Below the pieces are notes generated by a model, which had not been told where the DNA came from, made no database searches, and saw only the letters and a list, made by a program, of their open reading frames with translations. From NCBI GenBank assembly GCA_031428975.1, contig JANOYR010000062.1:1-64000 (forward strand): 64,000 bases of DNA, in the 5' to 3' direction. Made by a program: the position numbers and the translations under genes. Of the stretch, positions 1-9,037 are shown piece by piece; positions within the stretch are counted from its first letter, which is position 1, and every line of letters starts with the position of its first letter. Source of the DNA: JAAFIP01 sp031428975 (GTDB lineage: Bacteria > Pseudomonadota > Gammaproteobacteria > Burkholderiales > Burkholderiaceae_C).

Positions 1-515
1 CCGTCATCGTCGGCCACCACCACGTCGCCGGGGTTAACCAGCATACCTGCGCACACCACGGGAATATTGACCGAACCGAGTGTCGCTTTGATGGTGCCCT
101 TCGAGCTGATGCCCTTGCTCCAGACGGGAAAACCCATCTCAGTCAGCGTTTTTACATCACGCACGCCTGCGTCAATGACCAAGGCGCGTGCGCCACGCGC
201 CATAAACGATGTGGCCAGCAGGTCGCCAAAAAAACCATCGCAATTGTCAGCGCTGATGGCTGCCACCACGATGTCGCCCGGCTGGATTTGCTCTGCCACC
301 AAATGCATCATACAGATGTCGCCAGGGTGCAGCAGCACAGTAACTGCTGTGCCGCTGACCATTGCACCCGCATAGATGGGGCGCATATAGGGTTTCATAA
401 GGCCCACGCGGCCCATAGCTTCGTGTACGGTGGCTGAACCTAATTTGGCCAGGCCGTCGGCGGCAGCGCGGTCGGCGCGGGTAATGTTGCGGTAAACAAC
501 GCCTAATTCATGCAT
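1..515 (-). CDS. ligK: 4-carboxy-4-hydroxy-2-oxoadipate aldolase, RraA-like fold (3' end outside window)
   Basis: Expected to cleave 4-carboxy-4-hydroxy-2-oxoadipate to pyruvate and oxaloacetate, the last step of protocatechuate 4,5-cleavage (known for LigK/GalC/ProA). About 171 codons are visible, starting MHELGVVYRNI; the C-terminus lies beyond base 1. The RraA-type active-site stretch IDAGVRDV and the following SKG...G segment are present. The start ATG is separated by one base from the stop of ligJ, so the two are surely co-transcribed and probably translationally coupled. The family also contains plain RraA proteins and oxaloacetate decarboxylases, but the adjacent ligJ and galD/ligU genes favour the aldolase. 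Confidence is limited only by truncation. Confidence 0.85.
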   Translation of the reverse strand, partial: MHELGVVYRNITRADRAAADGLAKLGSATVHEAMGRVGLMKPYMRPIYAGAMVSGTAVTVLLHPGDICMMHLVAEQIQPGDIVVAAISADNCDGFFGDLLATSFMARGARALVIDAGVRDVKTLTEMGFPVWSKGISSKGTIKATLGSVNIPVVCAGMLVNPGDVVVADDD

Positions 516-516
516 A

Positions 517-1575
517 TTATTGGCCTTTTTGGGTGATTTTATGATTCAGGGCTGCATCCAAGCGCGGGAATACGCGGCGGGCGTTGCCTTCGTAAATTTG
601 GTAGCGCTGCGCGCTGCTTAGCTGGGTGGAGGATTCTATGTAGCGCTTGGTGTCGTCGTAGTAATGGCCCGTTTCGGGGTCGATGCCGCGCACCGCGCCA
701 ATCATCTCAGAGGCGAACAAAATATTGTCTACCGGGATGACCTTGGTCAGCAGGTCAATCCCCGGCTGGTGGTAGACGCAGGTGTCAAAAAAGATGTTAT
801 TGAGCAAATGGTCTTTGAGCAAAGGTTTTTTAAGCTCTTGCGCAAGGCCGCGAAAGCGCCCCCAGTGGTAGGGAACTGCGCCGCCGCCGTGGGGAATTAA
901 AAATTTGAGTGTGGGGAAATCGGTGAATAAGTCGCTGGTGAGGCACTGCATGAAAGCAGTGGTGTCGGCGTTTAAATAGTGTGCGCCTGTGGTGTGAAAA
1001 CAGCTGTTGCAGCTGGTGCTCACATGGATCATCGCTGGGATGTCGTATTCCACCATTTTTTCGTAAATGGGATACCAATGTTTGTCGCTCAAGGGAGGCG
1101 ATGTCCAGTGGCCGCCCGATGGGTCAGGGTTCAGGTTAATGCCCACATTGCCGTATTGCTCCACGCATTTCACTAGCTCGGGAATGCAGGTTTTGGGGTC
1201 TACACCTGGCGATTGGGGCAGCATGGCTGCGGGTATGAAATGGTCAGGAAACAGCTGCGCTACGCGGTAGCACAGCTCATTGCAAATAGCGGCCCAGGTG
1301 CTGGACACATTGAAATCGCCAATATGGTGCGCCATGAAGCTGGCGCGCGGGCTAAAAATAGTCAAATCACTGCCCCGCTCTTTCATCAGGCGCAACTGGT
1401 TTTGCTCAATGGTTTCGCGCAGCTCGTCGTCACTGATTTTCAAATCTGCCACCTTGGGCATCATGGCGGGGTCTTTGATGCCCGCAATTTGTTGGTTGCG
1501 CCAGTTTTCTAAGGATTTAGGCGCCGTAGTGTAGTGACCATGGCAGTCGATGATTAGCGGGTTTGATTGACTCAT
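517..1575 (-). CDS. ligJ: 4-oxalomesaconate hydratase (amidohydrolase fold)
   Basis: Cytoplasmic metal-dependent hydratase converting 4-oxalomesaconate to 4-carboxy-4-hydroxy-2-oxoadipate in protocatechuate 4,5-cleavage. The 352-residue length fits LigJ. The N-terminus has the amidohydrolase metal motif DCHGHYTT (HxH, near residues 11-13), with later metal-type histidines in PAMIHVSTSC and FLIPHGGGAVPYHWGR; the last motif is typical of LigJ. Start ATG at 1575 has no strong ribosome-binding site. It is the middle gene of galD-ligJ-ligK on the minus strand, 71 bp after galD and 1 bp before ligK. The broader ACMSD-like amidohydrolase family is the alternative, but the context is specific. Confidence 0.9.
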   Translation of the reverse strand: MSQSNPLIIDCHGHYTTAPKSLENWRNQQIAGIKDPAMMPKVADLKISDDELRETIEQNQLRLMKERGSDLTIFSPRASFMAHHIGDFNVSSTWAAICNELCYRVAQLFPDHFIPAAMLPQSPGVDPKTCIPELVKCVEQYGNVGINLNPDPSGGHWTSPPLSDKHWYPIYEKMVEYDIPAMIHVSTSCNSCFHTTGAHYLNADTTAFMQCLTSDLFTDFPTLKFLIPHGGGAVPYHWGRFRGLAQELKKPLLKDHLLNNIFFDTCVYHQPGIDLLTKVIPVDNILFASEMIGAVRGIDPETGHYYDDTKRYIESSTQLSSAQRYQIYEGNARRVFPRLDAALNHKITQKGQ

Positions 1576-1646
1576 AATTAATGGGTTTGTGTGAGGTTTA
1601 AATCGTGTTTCCGTCCGCCAAGGACGCTAAAGTTTGGTACAAATGT

Positions 1647-2759
1647 TCAATGCCCAGCCCAAACGCCTGAGGGTACAAACACCTCTCCGCGCATGATGAG
1701 TCTGGCAGTGCGCAAAAGCGCGGCCTTGGTGACGCTTTGGGGATTCAGGGGGTCGGTTTCTAGTTCTACGCTGAATTCGCCTGTGGGGTGCTCTACTGAG
1801 ATTTTTTTGCTAACCCCAGCTGGCATCACGGCAATGCCGTCGCACACGGAACCTTGTAGCACGCAGGCAGTGCCCACCGTAACAGCGGCCAGTACGCCTA
1901 TAGCATCGTGGCAAACATGGGGAATAAAGCTTCGGGTGCTGATGCTTCCACCGTCTCGCGGTGCGGCTATCAGAGTCATTTTGGGGTAGTTTTTCTTAGA
2001 CACATCGCCCAAACCCATACGCACTGACACTTGCAGACGAAGCGCCTCTAATTTGGTTTTTAGCGCTGTATCTGCGTTGAGTGCGTCCACCGATTCGTAG
2101 CCAGTGCGGCCAATGTCGCTGGCACGCAGCAACACAAGCGGCATACCGTTGTCGATGCAAGTGACGTCGATGTCGAATGCCGCAAAGCCAGCACCCTCTA
2201 CATGCAGGCTATCGCGCAGTTTTCCTGTGGGTAAAAGACCCGCACAAACTGAGCCGGCAGTGTCTAAAAAATTGATCGTGATCGGAGCGGATGCACCAGG
2301 TGCGCCGTCAATGCGTGCATCACCATCATAGGCCACGCGACCATCGGGGGTTTGTACAGTCACATCGCACTGCATGTCGGTGTTGAGGGTGAGCACACGC
2401 GCTGTAGTGGTTTCGCCCTGCACCGCTACCAAACCGCGCTCGATGGCAAAGGGCAGCACCGCAGCGAGCATATTGCCGCAGTTTGGTGTTGTGTCTACCG
2501 TATCTTTGTCGGGCTGGAGCTGGGCAAAAAGGAAATCTAGCGCAACACCAGGGGTGCTGCTTGTGCGCACAATACCAACTTTAGAAGTCAGAGGATGTGC
2601 GCCCCCAAGTCCATCAATTTGCCGCTTATCAGGGCTTCCCATAATAGCAAGCAACACGCGGTCGCGTGTAACCGCGTCACTTGGCAGGTCAGACTCCAGA
2701 AAAAAAGGGCCTTTCGACGTGCCGCCACGCATAAAGTAACAAGGAATTGCTGTTTGCAT
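1647..2759 (-). CDS. galD: 4-oxalomesaconate tautomerase (PrpF family)
   Basis: Probable isomerase supplying LigJ's substrate: GalD/LigU proteins interconvert the keto/enol or allylic isomers of 4-oxalomesaconate. The 370-residue protein opens with the PrpF-family signature YFMRGGTSKGPFF, and GLGGAHPLTSKVGIV and NCGNMLAAVLPFA follow, as expected for the two-domain diaminopimelate-epimerase-like fold. I chose ATG at 2759 (MQTAIPCYF) over an upstream TTG at 2774 because PrpF proteins start close to this motif. It is the first gene of the minus-strand lig operon and is divergent from a LysR gene. PrpF itself (methyl-aconitate isomerase) is the alternative, but no methylcitrate-cycle gene is nearby. 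LigU is the equivalent name in sphingomonads. Confidence 0.82.
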   Translation of the reverse strand: MQTAIPCYFMRGGTSKGPFFLESDLPSDAVTRDRVLLAIMGSPDKRQIDGLGGAHPLTSKVGIVRTSSTPGVALDFLFAQLQPDKDTVDTTPNCGNMLAAVLPFAIERGLVAVQGETTTARVLTLNTDMQCDVTVQTPDGRVAYDGDARIDGAPGASAPITINFLDTAGSVCAGLLPTGKLRDSLHVEGAGFAAFDIDVTCIDNGMPLVLLRASDIGRTGYESVDALNADTALKTKLEALRLQVSVRMGLGDVSKKNYPKMTLIAAPRDGGSISTRSFIPHVCHDAIGVLAAVTVGTACVLQGSVCDGIAVMPAGVSKKISVEHPTGEFSVELETDPLNPQSVTKAALLRTARLIMRGEVFVPSGVWAGH

Positions 2760-2840
2760 AAGACTAGGGCACAAAGAAAATATCGAAGGTCTATTGTCTC
2801 GAATTTGAAATAAATTGCAAAGCAGTTAAGCATCCTAACT

Positions 2841-2861
2841 GCTATATCAATTAGCGATAGC
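2841..2861. promoter_or_regulatory. Candidate LysR-type binding site (GCTAT-N11-ATAGC)
   Basis: In the gap between divergent galD and lysR there is a dyad GCTAT, 11 bases, ATAGC. This has exactly the T-N11-A geometry of LysR-family recognition boxes. It lies 31 bp before the lysR start and about 80 bp before the galD start, a usual place for autoregulation plus activation of the neighbour. Assignment is from pattern only. Confidence 0.5.
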
Positions 2862-2892
2862 ATTCTTCTAGCTATGCGAATATACTCATGCC

Positions 2893-3786
2893 ATGGACCT
2901 CAAACAATTAGGATATTTCATACGCGTGGCAGAGCTGGGCAGCTTTACCCGAGCTTCTTCTGCTCTCAATATTGCCCAACCTGCGCTGAGTCGTCAGGTG
3001 CGGCTTTTAGAGGTCGAGCTACGCCAAAGCCTGCTCGTCCGCAACGGGCGCGGTGCTGTGCCCACTGAAGCTGGCAAGCTATTGGTTGCGCACGGCCGTG
3101 GCATTCTGCACCAAGTGGATCGGGCGATTGAGGAATTAGCGCGGGTGCGCGGCGGCTTGGCAGGCAGAGTTGCAGTCGGCTTGCCCACCAGTGTTGCCAA
3201 AGTACTCACTGTGCCTTTGACGCGCGCCTTTCGTGCGGCGTTGCCCGATGCCACTTTAGCGGTCAGTGAAGGCCTATCCGTGGCTATGCAAGACTCCTTG
3301 TCCACCGGTAGGATCGACATTGCTCTGCTTTATAACGCTTCTTCGTCTAGCGATATGGAGGTGCAGCACCTGCTAACCGAAGATCTTTATTTGGTGCAAT
3401 CGACCGCGTTGGCTGTTGGCACATCCCATCAGGCCATTGAATTGAATCAATTAGCCGATTTTGAGCTGATTATTCCGACTCGTCCCAATGCTATCAGGAG
3501 CCTAGTTGATGCCGCTATGGCAAGCTTAGGACAGCGTTTGAACATTGGGCTAGAAATCGACGGCGTGGCCGCAATTTTGGATCTGGTGGCTGACGGCGCA
3601 GGCTGTGCGGTGTTGCCACTCAATGCCGTGTCGACATCGGGTAAGGCCCAAGCTTATACAGTGCGCCCAATTCAAGGGCTAAAAAACCAGCTTTCTTTGG
3701 CAACAAGTGCGCAGCGCCCGGCCACGCTGACGCAACGTGCAGTACAAGACTTATTACGCAACGTATTGGCTACACACTTTGCGTAA
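2893..3786 (+). CDS. LysR-family transcriptional regulator of the adjacent lig operon
   Basis: A 297-residue LysR-type regulator. The N-terminal winged helix-turn-helix reads MDLKQLGYFIRVAELGSF followed by ALNIAQPALSRQVRLLE, the classical LTTR recognition helix. The rest is a periplasmic-binding-like effector domain (about residues 90-295). It is transcribed away from galD-ligJ-ligK across a short gap that carries a T-N11-A dyad, so it most likely controls that operon with a pathway intermediate as co-inducer (inference). Its 3' end lies 12 bp from the convergent Bug gene. Start ATG 2893 places the helix-turn-helix at the normal distance from the N-terminus. Confidence 0.88.
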   Translation: MDLKQLGYFIRVAELGSFTRASSALNIAQPALSRQVRLLEVELRQSLLVRNGRGAVPTEAGKLLVAHGRGILHQVDRAIEELARVRGGLAGRVAVGLPTSVAKVLTVPLTRAFRAALPDATLAVSEGLSVAMQDSLSTGRIDIALLYNASSSSDMEVQHLLTEDLYLVQSTALAVGTSHQAIELNQLADFELIIPTRPNAIRSLVDAAMASLGQRLNIGLEIDGVAAILDLVADGAGCAVLPLNAVSTSGKAQAYTVRPIQGLKNQLSLATSAQRPATLTQRAVQDLLRNVLATHFA

Positions 3787-3798
3787 TCTAAGCATCCA

Positions 3799-4785
3799 TC
3801 AATCGGCTTGAATACCAAACTCTTTGATCACTTTGGCATAACGGTAGTGGTCGTCGGCATTGACTTTAGCTAATACGGCTCCGTCGCCACCCACGGGAAT
3901 AGTGGCCATCGTACGCATACGCACCAACACATCTGGCATCTTGAGGATGTCATTCATAGCGGTATTGAGTGTTTTTGTAACTTCTGGTGGCATCCCCTTG
4001 GGGCCCATAATGGCCTGCCAGGCACCAACGTCTGAACCCTTGTAGCCCAACTCCTGCAAAGTAGGCACATTGGGCATCAATGGCGAGCGCACTGCGTCCG
4101 CCACGCCAATAACAGTCAGTTTTCCAGTAGCCAAATGCTGCGTAACCGGACCGAGCGTGGTGTACATGAAAGGCACATGTCCGCCCACAAGATCGACCAT
4201 CGCAGGCGCAGTACCGCGATAAGGTACTTGCTGGATTTTGACCCCTGCGGCGCTATTGAACAATTCGCCCAAAATATGCATGGGCGAACCACTGCCCGGG
4301 CTTGCATACGTCTTGATTTTTCCAGATTTAGCACCGGCAACTAAGTCTTTCACACTATTGACCCCGCTTGCCGTGTTCATCACCAAAAACAAAGACTGCG
4401 TGCCTACCAAAATGATGGGGGTGTAGTCATTGACCACATCATAGGCCGCGCCTGTTCCCGCCTTGAGAACTAAGGTTGCTATTGAAATAGTATTGGGGGT
4501 CATTAGCAGTGTGTAACCATCAGCGGGTGCTTTGGCCACAAAAGAATTTCCTATCGTGCCGCTGGCGCCTGGCTTGTTATCAACCAGCACTTGCTGTCCC
4601 AATTTAGCACTCAATTTTTCTGCAAATAGACGGGCAAGTGCATCCGTGTCGCCACCAGCGGGGTATGAAACTACCATGGTAATCGGCTTGCTAGGGTAAG
4701 CAGACTGTGCAGTGGCAATACCAGTAGAAATACTAGCTGCCAAGGCAGCAGCACAAAGGACAGCAAGGCGACGAGACGCGATCAT
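3799..4785 (-). CDS. Bug/TctC-family periplasmic solute-binding protein
   Basis: A 328-residue tripartite-tricarboxylate-type (Bug) binding protein, expected in the periplasm to bind a carboxylate. It has a Sec signal peptide (hydrophobic run LAVLCAAALAASISTG, cleavage near ATAQS) followed by the Bug motifs YPAGGDTDALARLFAEKL and VDNKPGASGTIGN. A good ribosome-binding site (AGGAG on the minus strand) precedes ATG 4785. No tctA or tctB membrane gene is near, so it is one of six solitary Bug genes here. The downstream gene on the same strand is the broken alpha/beta hydrolase, with the SDR beyond. The ligand cannot be told from sequence. Confidence 0.9.
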   Translation of the reverse strand: MIASRRLAVLCAAALAASISTGIATAQSAYPSKPITMVVSYPAGGDTDALARLFAEKLSAKLGQQVLVDNKPGASGTIGNSFVAKAPADGYTLLMTPNTISIATLVLKAGTGAAYDVVNDYTPIILVGTQSLFLVMNTASGVNSVKDLVAGAKSGKIKTYASPGSGSPMHILGELFNSAAGVKIQQVPYRGTAPAMVDLVGGHVPFMYTTLGPVTQHLATGKLTVIGVADAVRSPLMPNVPTLQELGYKGSDVGAWQAIMGPKGMPPEVTKTLNTAMNDILKMPDVLVRMRTMATIPVGGDGAVLAKVNADDHYRYAKVIKEFGIQAD

Positions 4786-4922
4786 AAAAGCTCCTAAAAA
4801 GTAATGTAATGAGATCCAAATACTGAATAAAATTCAGCCTTGTTTCTACTAAAAAGTTTAGCGCGTGGCTCCGTGTAAACCTATAGCGTTAACCACGATT
4901 TGCAGTTTCATGTGCGTAACAT

Positions 4923-5819
4923 TCACTCGCAAGGTGTTGCTACCATTCGAGCCAGTCTGGCGTACCAAGAGGTCTCGCCCTCGCGCAATGTGGTGTGCGT
5001 TTCAAAGTGGCTCTGGCCAGCCATATCGGCCAGCGCTACGCTTGAGTTTTGCTCTTTCAAAAGTGCATACAAACGGGCATTAGAACGGCGCACACGCTCG
5101 CTGTCGTGCTGGCCTATCGTCAAGTCAAAAGCGATCTGATTTCCGGCGGCCCAACAAATCGGGCTGAGTAAAGCGTCGTGTTCTGGCGCTGCAAGAACCA
5201 TGCTGTACACCCGCTCTTCCAAACTTCCAGTCGCGGGGCAAGGATGGTGCAAATCCATGATCCCACTGATTGCTAAGCAACCACGCACTTTTCCGCCGGG
5301 TATTCCGGCATGCAAACAGCGTGCCGTTCGCAGTGCCACCAAAGCCGCCAAATGCCCGCCTGCCGAATGCCCAGCAAGGTAAAACCGATCGGACGCCCCT
5401 CCGTACGAAGCGCTGTGCTGCACAACATGCGCCAAGGCCGTCAAACAGTCTTCAAATACTTGGTGCAAATGCACTTGCGGCACTAGGCGATACGATGGTG
5501 CAACCAGCACACAGCCCAGTGCCGTGACATGTTCAGCCATAAAGCGCACATAGTTGCGGTAGCCGTTGGTTCAGCCCCCACCGTGCCAAAACACCAAAAC
5601 GGGCGCGTTGCGCGCATCTTGTGGGGCATACACATCGTAGCAATGCAGTCGGTCAGCCCCATAAGCGATACCTTTTAGCACGCGCATCCCCGCATCGGGC
5701 GCTTGATGCCCCCAATCCATGACTTGTTGGGCATACAGGTCTGCCGCTGCAAAAGGCATCGGCATTTGTTGGTCAGGATTGGAATTGAAGTTGGCTTTGA
5801 CTTGCGTATTGGTTGGCAT
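4923..5819 (-). pseudogene. Alpha/beta hydrolase (HGGG type) interrupted by one in-frame stop codon
   Basis: A hormone-sensitive-lipase/kynurenine-formamidase-like hydrolase of about 298 codons. The frame is open from ATG 5819 to the end at 4923 except for a single TGA at 5571-5573. The break falls directly after the oxyanion-hole motif WHGGG; the next codons read TNGYRNYV. In this family HGGGW is the common form, so a TGG to TGA change (Trp to stop at codon 83) is the simplest explanation. The nucleophile motif GHSAGG is intact in the second half. Restart at GTG 5549 would give a 208-residue product without the oxyanion loop, hence inactive. It may be a real recent pseudogene or a sequencing error. 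Confidence 0.85.
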
Positions 5820-5878
5820 ATCGTGGAGAATAGCCCCAACACACGATTATTTCAATCTCTTTTAGCAAAGGCAATTCC

Positions 5879-6640
5879 ATGACCCAAAATCATCCACCGC
5901 GCACAGCAATTGTGACTGGCGCTGGCAGCGGCGTGGGCCGCGCTGCTGCACTGGCTTTGTTAGCTGCTGGATGGAACGTTTGCTTAGCGGGTCGCCGCAT
6001 CGATGCGCTGGCTGAGGTTGCGGCAACTGCAAACACTGGCGATCGTGCGCTTGCATGGCCTACCGATGTGACCGAGCCAGACTCAGTCAAAGCCCTTTTT
6101 GCGGGAACAGTGGCAAAATTTGGCCGCGTGGACATGGTGTTTAACAACGCAGGTGTCAGTGCCATGGGTGCATCACTAGAGGATTTGGAGTTTGCCAAAT
6201 GGAAAAGTGTGGTGGACACCAACCTCACGGGCGTGTTTTTGTGCATTCAAGAAGCATTCAAAACTATGAAAGCGCAAACGCCCATGGGTGGGCGCATCAT
6301 CAACAATGGCTCTATATCTGCCTATGCGCCGCGCCCCAATTCGATTGCCTACACCGCCACCAAACATGCCGTTACTGGCATGACCAAAACGGCGGCACTC
6401 GATGGCCGTAAATACAACATCGCCGTAGGCCAAATCGACATAGGCAACGCCGCTACCGAAATGGCCATGCGCATGGCCAAAGGCGTGCCCCAAGCCAACG
6501 GCGAGATCGCGATTGAGCCCTTAATGGATGTGAGCGTGGTGGGACAGTCGGTTCTGTATATGGCCAGCCTACCGCTCGAGGCCAATGTGTTGTTTCACAC
6601 CGTGATGGCCACCAAAATGCCATTTGTTGGACGGGGCTAG
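5879..6640 (+). CDS. Short-chain dehydrogenase/reductase
   Basis: A 253-residue classical SDR, NAD(P)-dependent, cytoplasmic. Visible motifs are the cofactor glycine motif TGAGSGVGRA (about residue 14), NNAG, NNGSIS with the catalytic Ser, and YTATK holding the catalytic Tyr and Lys. Start ATG 5879 puts the Rossmann motif at the usual distance. It is divergent from the broken hydrolase, with 59 bp between starts. Substrate is unknown; the neighbouring Bug and hydrolase genes suggest a small ester- or lactone-related cassette (inference). Repeat copy A follows the stop codon. Confidence 0.88.
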   Translation: MTQNHPPRTAIVTGAGSGVGRAAALALLAAGWNVCLAGRRIDALAEVAATANTGDRALAWPTDVTEPDSVKALFAGTVAKFGRVDMVFNNAGVSAMGASLEDLEFAKWKSVVDTNLTGVFLCIQEAFKTMKAQTPMGGRIINNGSISAYAPRPNSIAYTATKHAVTGMTKTAALDGRKYNIAVGQIDIGNAATEMAMRMAKGVPQANGEIAIEPLMDVSVVGQSVLYMASLPLEANVLFHTVMATKMPFVGRG

Positions 6641-6661
6641 GCATTCTAAGAAAAATTTGCT

Positions 6662-6705
6662 CAATGTCACAGTGATATGGTCACATAATGCTATTATTTT
6701 AATAG
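6662..6705 (+). repeat. Dispersed repeat, copy A
   Basis: Intergenic copy of the family whose core is CAATGTCACCGTCATATGG, followed by TCATAGTTTGCTAT and a second half ATAGCA. Here the core reads CAATGTCACAGTGATATGG and the tail TGCTATTATTTTAATAG can form a small stem-loop. It lies between the SDR and the YjbH-type gene. Confidence 0.75.
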
Positions 6706-6771
6706 TGATAAAAAGTTCGCTAGTTGTAAATTTCGGCTATCCATCAATCAATATATGTTAGGCTAACGCCC

Positions 6772-8898
6772 ATGAAACACACCCCATTGCACACTACACA
6801 GGATCCTCGTGTATTCCCGCTCCACGCGCTAGCCCGCGGAGCCCTAGCCGTGCTGACTGCAGCATCATGCGCCCCCCACTTGGTGCACGCCCAAAGCACT
6901 GGCATCACAAGTCAGGGCAATACCGGTGGCTTGGTGATTCCGTCCGCAGCGGTTATAAACGAAGGTAGTGTGGCACTCACTGCTGGCAACTATATGGAGC
7001 CGCAATTCAATCTTTATTCCAAACACCAAAATTACAGTATGGGTGTGGGTCTATTGCCTAATATTGAGCTGTTTGGCCGCTTTGCTGAATACCAAAACCC
7101 CTTGCCTAACTCCACTTTTAACAATGGCCCACGCGACATTTCGGCCAACGTTAAACTGCGCCTACCCGAATTTTGGCGCGGTATGCCTGCGCTGGCGGTT
7201 GGTATCAATGACATATCGGGCGGTGCAAACTACTTCAAAGCCTTTTACGGCGTGGCCAGTGACCGGATAGGTAACCTCAACTGGAGTTTGGGCTATGCCA
7301 AAGGCACTGGGCGCGGCGGCTTAGTGGCCAATCGCACCTTCAACGGCGTATTTGCGGGCGGGGAGTACCGTTTAGGCGACACGGGCTTGTCTGCTTTAGC
7401 TGAATACGATGGCAAAACTAAACATGCTGGCTTGCGCTATGTGAGCGCCCCAATTGCTATGCTGGGCGACACGCAGCTAGGCGCTACGCTACAGCGCAGT
7501 GCAGGCGCGGTCAACACCCTCGCCCAAAAAGCAGATCGCACCAGCTTCTCCGTTACAGCCATGCTTCCATTTGAGCGCATTGCCCAAAAAGCCGCCAAAT
7601 ACAAGCCTGAGACCGAGCTGCCCCTGCTCGACGCCTCCACCACAGGCATGGTGGCCACCACGGCTGACCGGCTTGAAAATCTGCAACGCACCCTCATTGA
7701 AGTAGGCCTAGAGCGCGTACGCGTGGGCTTGCAAGGAGACAGCTTGGTTGCCGAATACGAAAACAACCGCTATGGCCAAAACGAAGCCGATGCCCTTGGC
7801 ATCGTTTTAGGGCTCGCAGCTGAATATGCCCCCAAAGACACCCAACGTGTACAAGCAGTCACATTAAAAGCAGGGCTGCGCACTTACGCCACTTCAGTCG
7901 AGGTGTTGGCGTTTAGGCGCTTTCTGCGCGATGCTATGGCAGGCCAAGCCCGCAATACATTAACGGTGGAGCGTGCGCCAAATTACAGCGAAGCTGATAT
8001 TGCATGGCACAAATCAGAACCTGCTGCGCGCAACTTGGCTCGCCTAGAAATTAAACCAGACCTTGCACTCACTGTTGGTACTGATTTAGCGGCATTCGAC
8101 TATTCGCTAGCCGCCAACACGCAAAGCATCATTCCCCTTTGGAGAGGCGCCGAACTCTACACCAGCCATATCCGCAATGTGTCCAACTCTGCCAATATGG
8201 ACTTAGGCCAAGGCTTTGCCAGCTTTCGCCAGCGACCGGGTTTCAAAACGATCGCCCTGCAACAGTCAGTTTGGCTTGGTCGACATGTATTTGCCAACGC
8301 AGGCATTGGCCGCTTTAATCACGACACCAATGGCGTGCAAGCAGAAGCCAGCGCTTTTGTGCCTCACCGCGACGACATATTGCGCCTTAAAGCGGCCAAA
8401 TACACTCTCAAATCCTTTCAAACTAACGCACAGGCGGCCCCGATGTCTGCAACCTACCGCTACGTACACTCCCCAAGCCTTTGGCTAGAAGTAGGAGCAC
8501 AGCGTTACTCTGATGGCACCAAAGGCCCATCCGTAGTGCTCACCCGCTGGTTTGGCGATGTAGCCATGCACCTGCACTTCCGCAAAGGAGGTGTGGCACA
8601 GTTTGCAGGCCTAGAAATGTCCATACCACTGACACCGCGTAAAGGCTATGAGGCAGCCGGCATTAGCCTTGGCGGCACACCGCAATTCACCCGAGGCATT
8701 CGCACCCGCATTGCAGACTCTGGCAGCGGTGGCGCAAACACAGTAGATTCAGCCGCAGTGCGTGACTTTGCCCAAGACTACAACGCCGAGCAACGTCAAC
8801 TCAATCTAGGCCGCCAAGGTTTGGCCTACATGTCAGGTCAACTAGACCGCATGCGTGAGGCTTTTTACCTTTACGGGGCCAATTCAGCGCCAAAATAA
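6772..8898 (+). CDS. YjbH-family outer-membrane beta-barrel protein
   Basis: A 708-residue exported protein. A long N-region leads to a hydrophobic signal segment (ALAVLTAASCAPHLVHAQS). The mature part begins TGITSQGNTGGLVIPSA, which is characteristic of the YjbH exopolysaccharide-related family, and continues as alternating strand-rich sequence with many Tyr/Gly/Asn residues, as expected for an outer-membrane barrel. In enterobacteria YjbH belongs to yjbEFGH, linked to extracellular polysaccharide. Here no yjbE, F or G gene is adjacent. A small lipoprotein gene follows after 139 bp on the same strand and a terminator follows that. Function in this organism is inferred only from family membership. 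Confidence 0.72.
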   Translation: MKHTPLHTTQDPRVFPLHALARGALAVLTAASCAPHLVHAQSTGITSQGNTGGLVIPSAAVINEGSVALTAGNYMEPQFNLYSKHQNYSMGVGLLPNIELFGRFAEYQNPLPNSTFNNGPRDISANVKLRLPEFWRGMPALAVGINDISGGANYFKAFYGVASDRIGNLNWSLGYAKGTGRGGLVANRTFNGVFAGGEYRLGDTGLSALAEYDGKTKHAGLRYVSAPIAMLGDTQLGATLQRSAGAVNTLAQKADRTSFSVTAMLPFERIAQKAAKYKPETELPLLDASTTGMVATTADRLENLQRTLIEVGLERVRVGLQGDSLVAEYENNRYGQNEADALGIVLGLAAEYAPKDTQRVQAVTLKAGLRTYATSVEVLAFRRFLRDAMAGQARNTLTVERAPNYSEADIAWHKSEPAARNLARLEIKPDLALTVGTDLAAFDYSLAANTQSIIPLWRGAELYTSHIRNVSNSANMDLGQGFASFRQRPGFKTIALQQSVWLGRHVFANAGIGRFNHDTNGVQAEASAFVPHRDDILRLKAAKYTLKSFQTNAQAAPMSATYRYVHSPSLWLEVGAQRYSDGTKGPSVVLTRWFGDVAMHLHFRKGGVAQFAGLEMSIPLTPRKGYEAAGISLGGTPQFTRGIRTRIADSGSGGANTVDSAAVRDFAQDYNAEQRQLNLGRQGLAYMSGQLDRMREAFYLYGANSAPK

Positions 8899-9037
8899 CT
8901 TACAACCGCGCTTTCAGCCACACATTTGTGCAAAAAGCGACAATTTACCATTGCAACTAGGCACTACGTCAAGTAGAATTTAGATTGTGGTACAGTAGTT
9001 TTATCTCACAACAGTTAACTTATTCAAGGGGTCGCAT

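Noticed and set aside
4838..4860. Terminator in the 137-bp gap before the broken hydrolase
   Set aside because: A small CTGAAT/ATTCAG stem occurs nearby (about 4822-4836), but it is AT-rich, short and lacks a T-run in the right place.
5571..5573. TGA read as selenocysteine in the hydrolase
   Set aside because: The family has Trp there, not Cys or Sec, and no selenocysteine genes or obvious insertion hairpin are seen; mutation or error is simpler.
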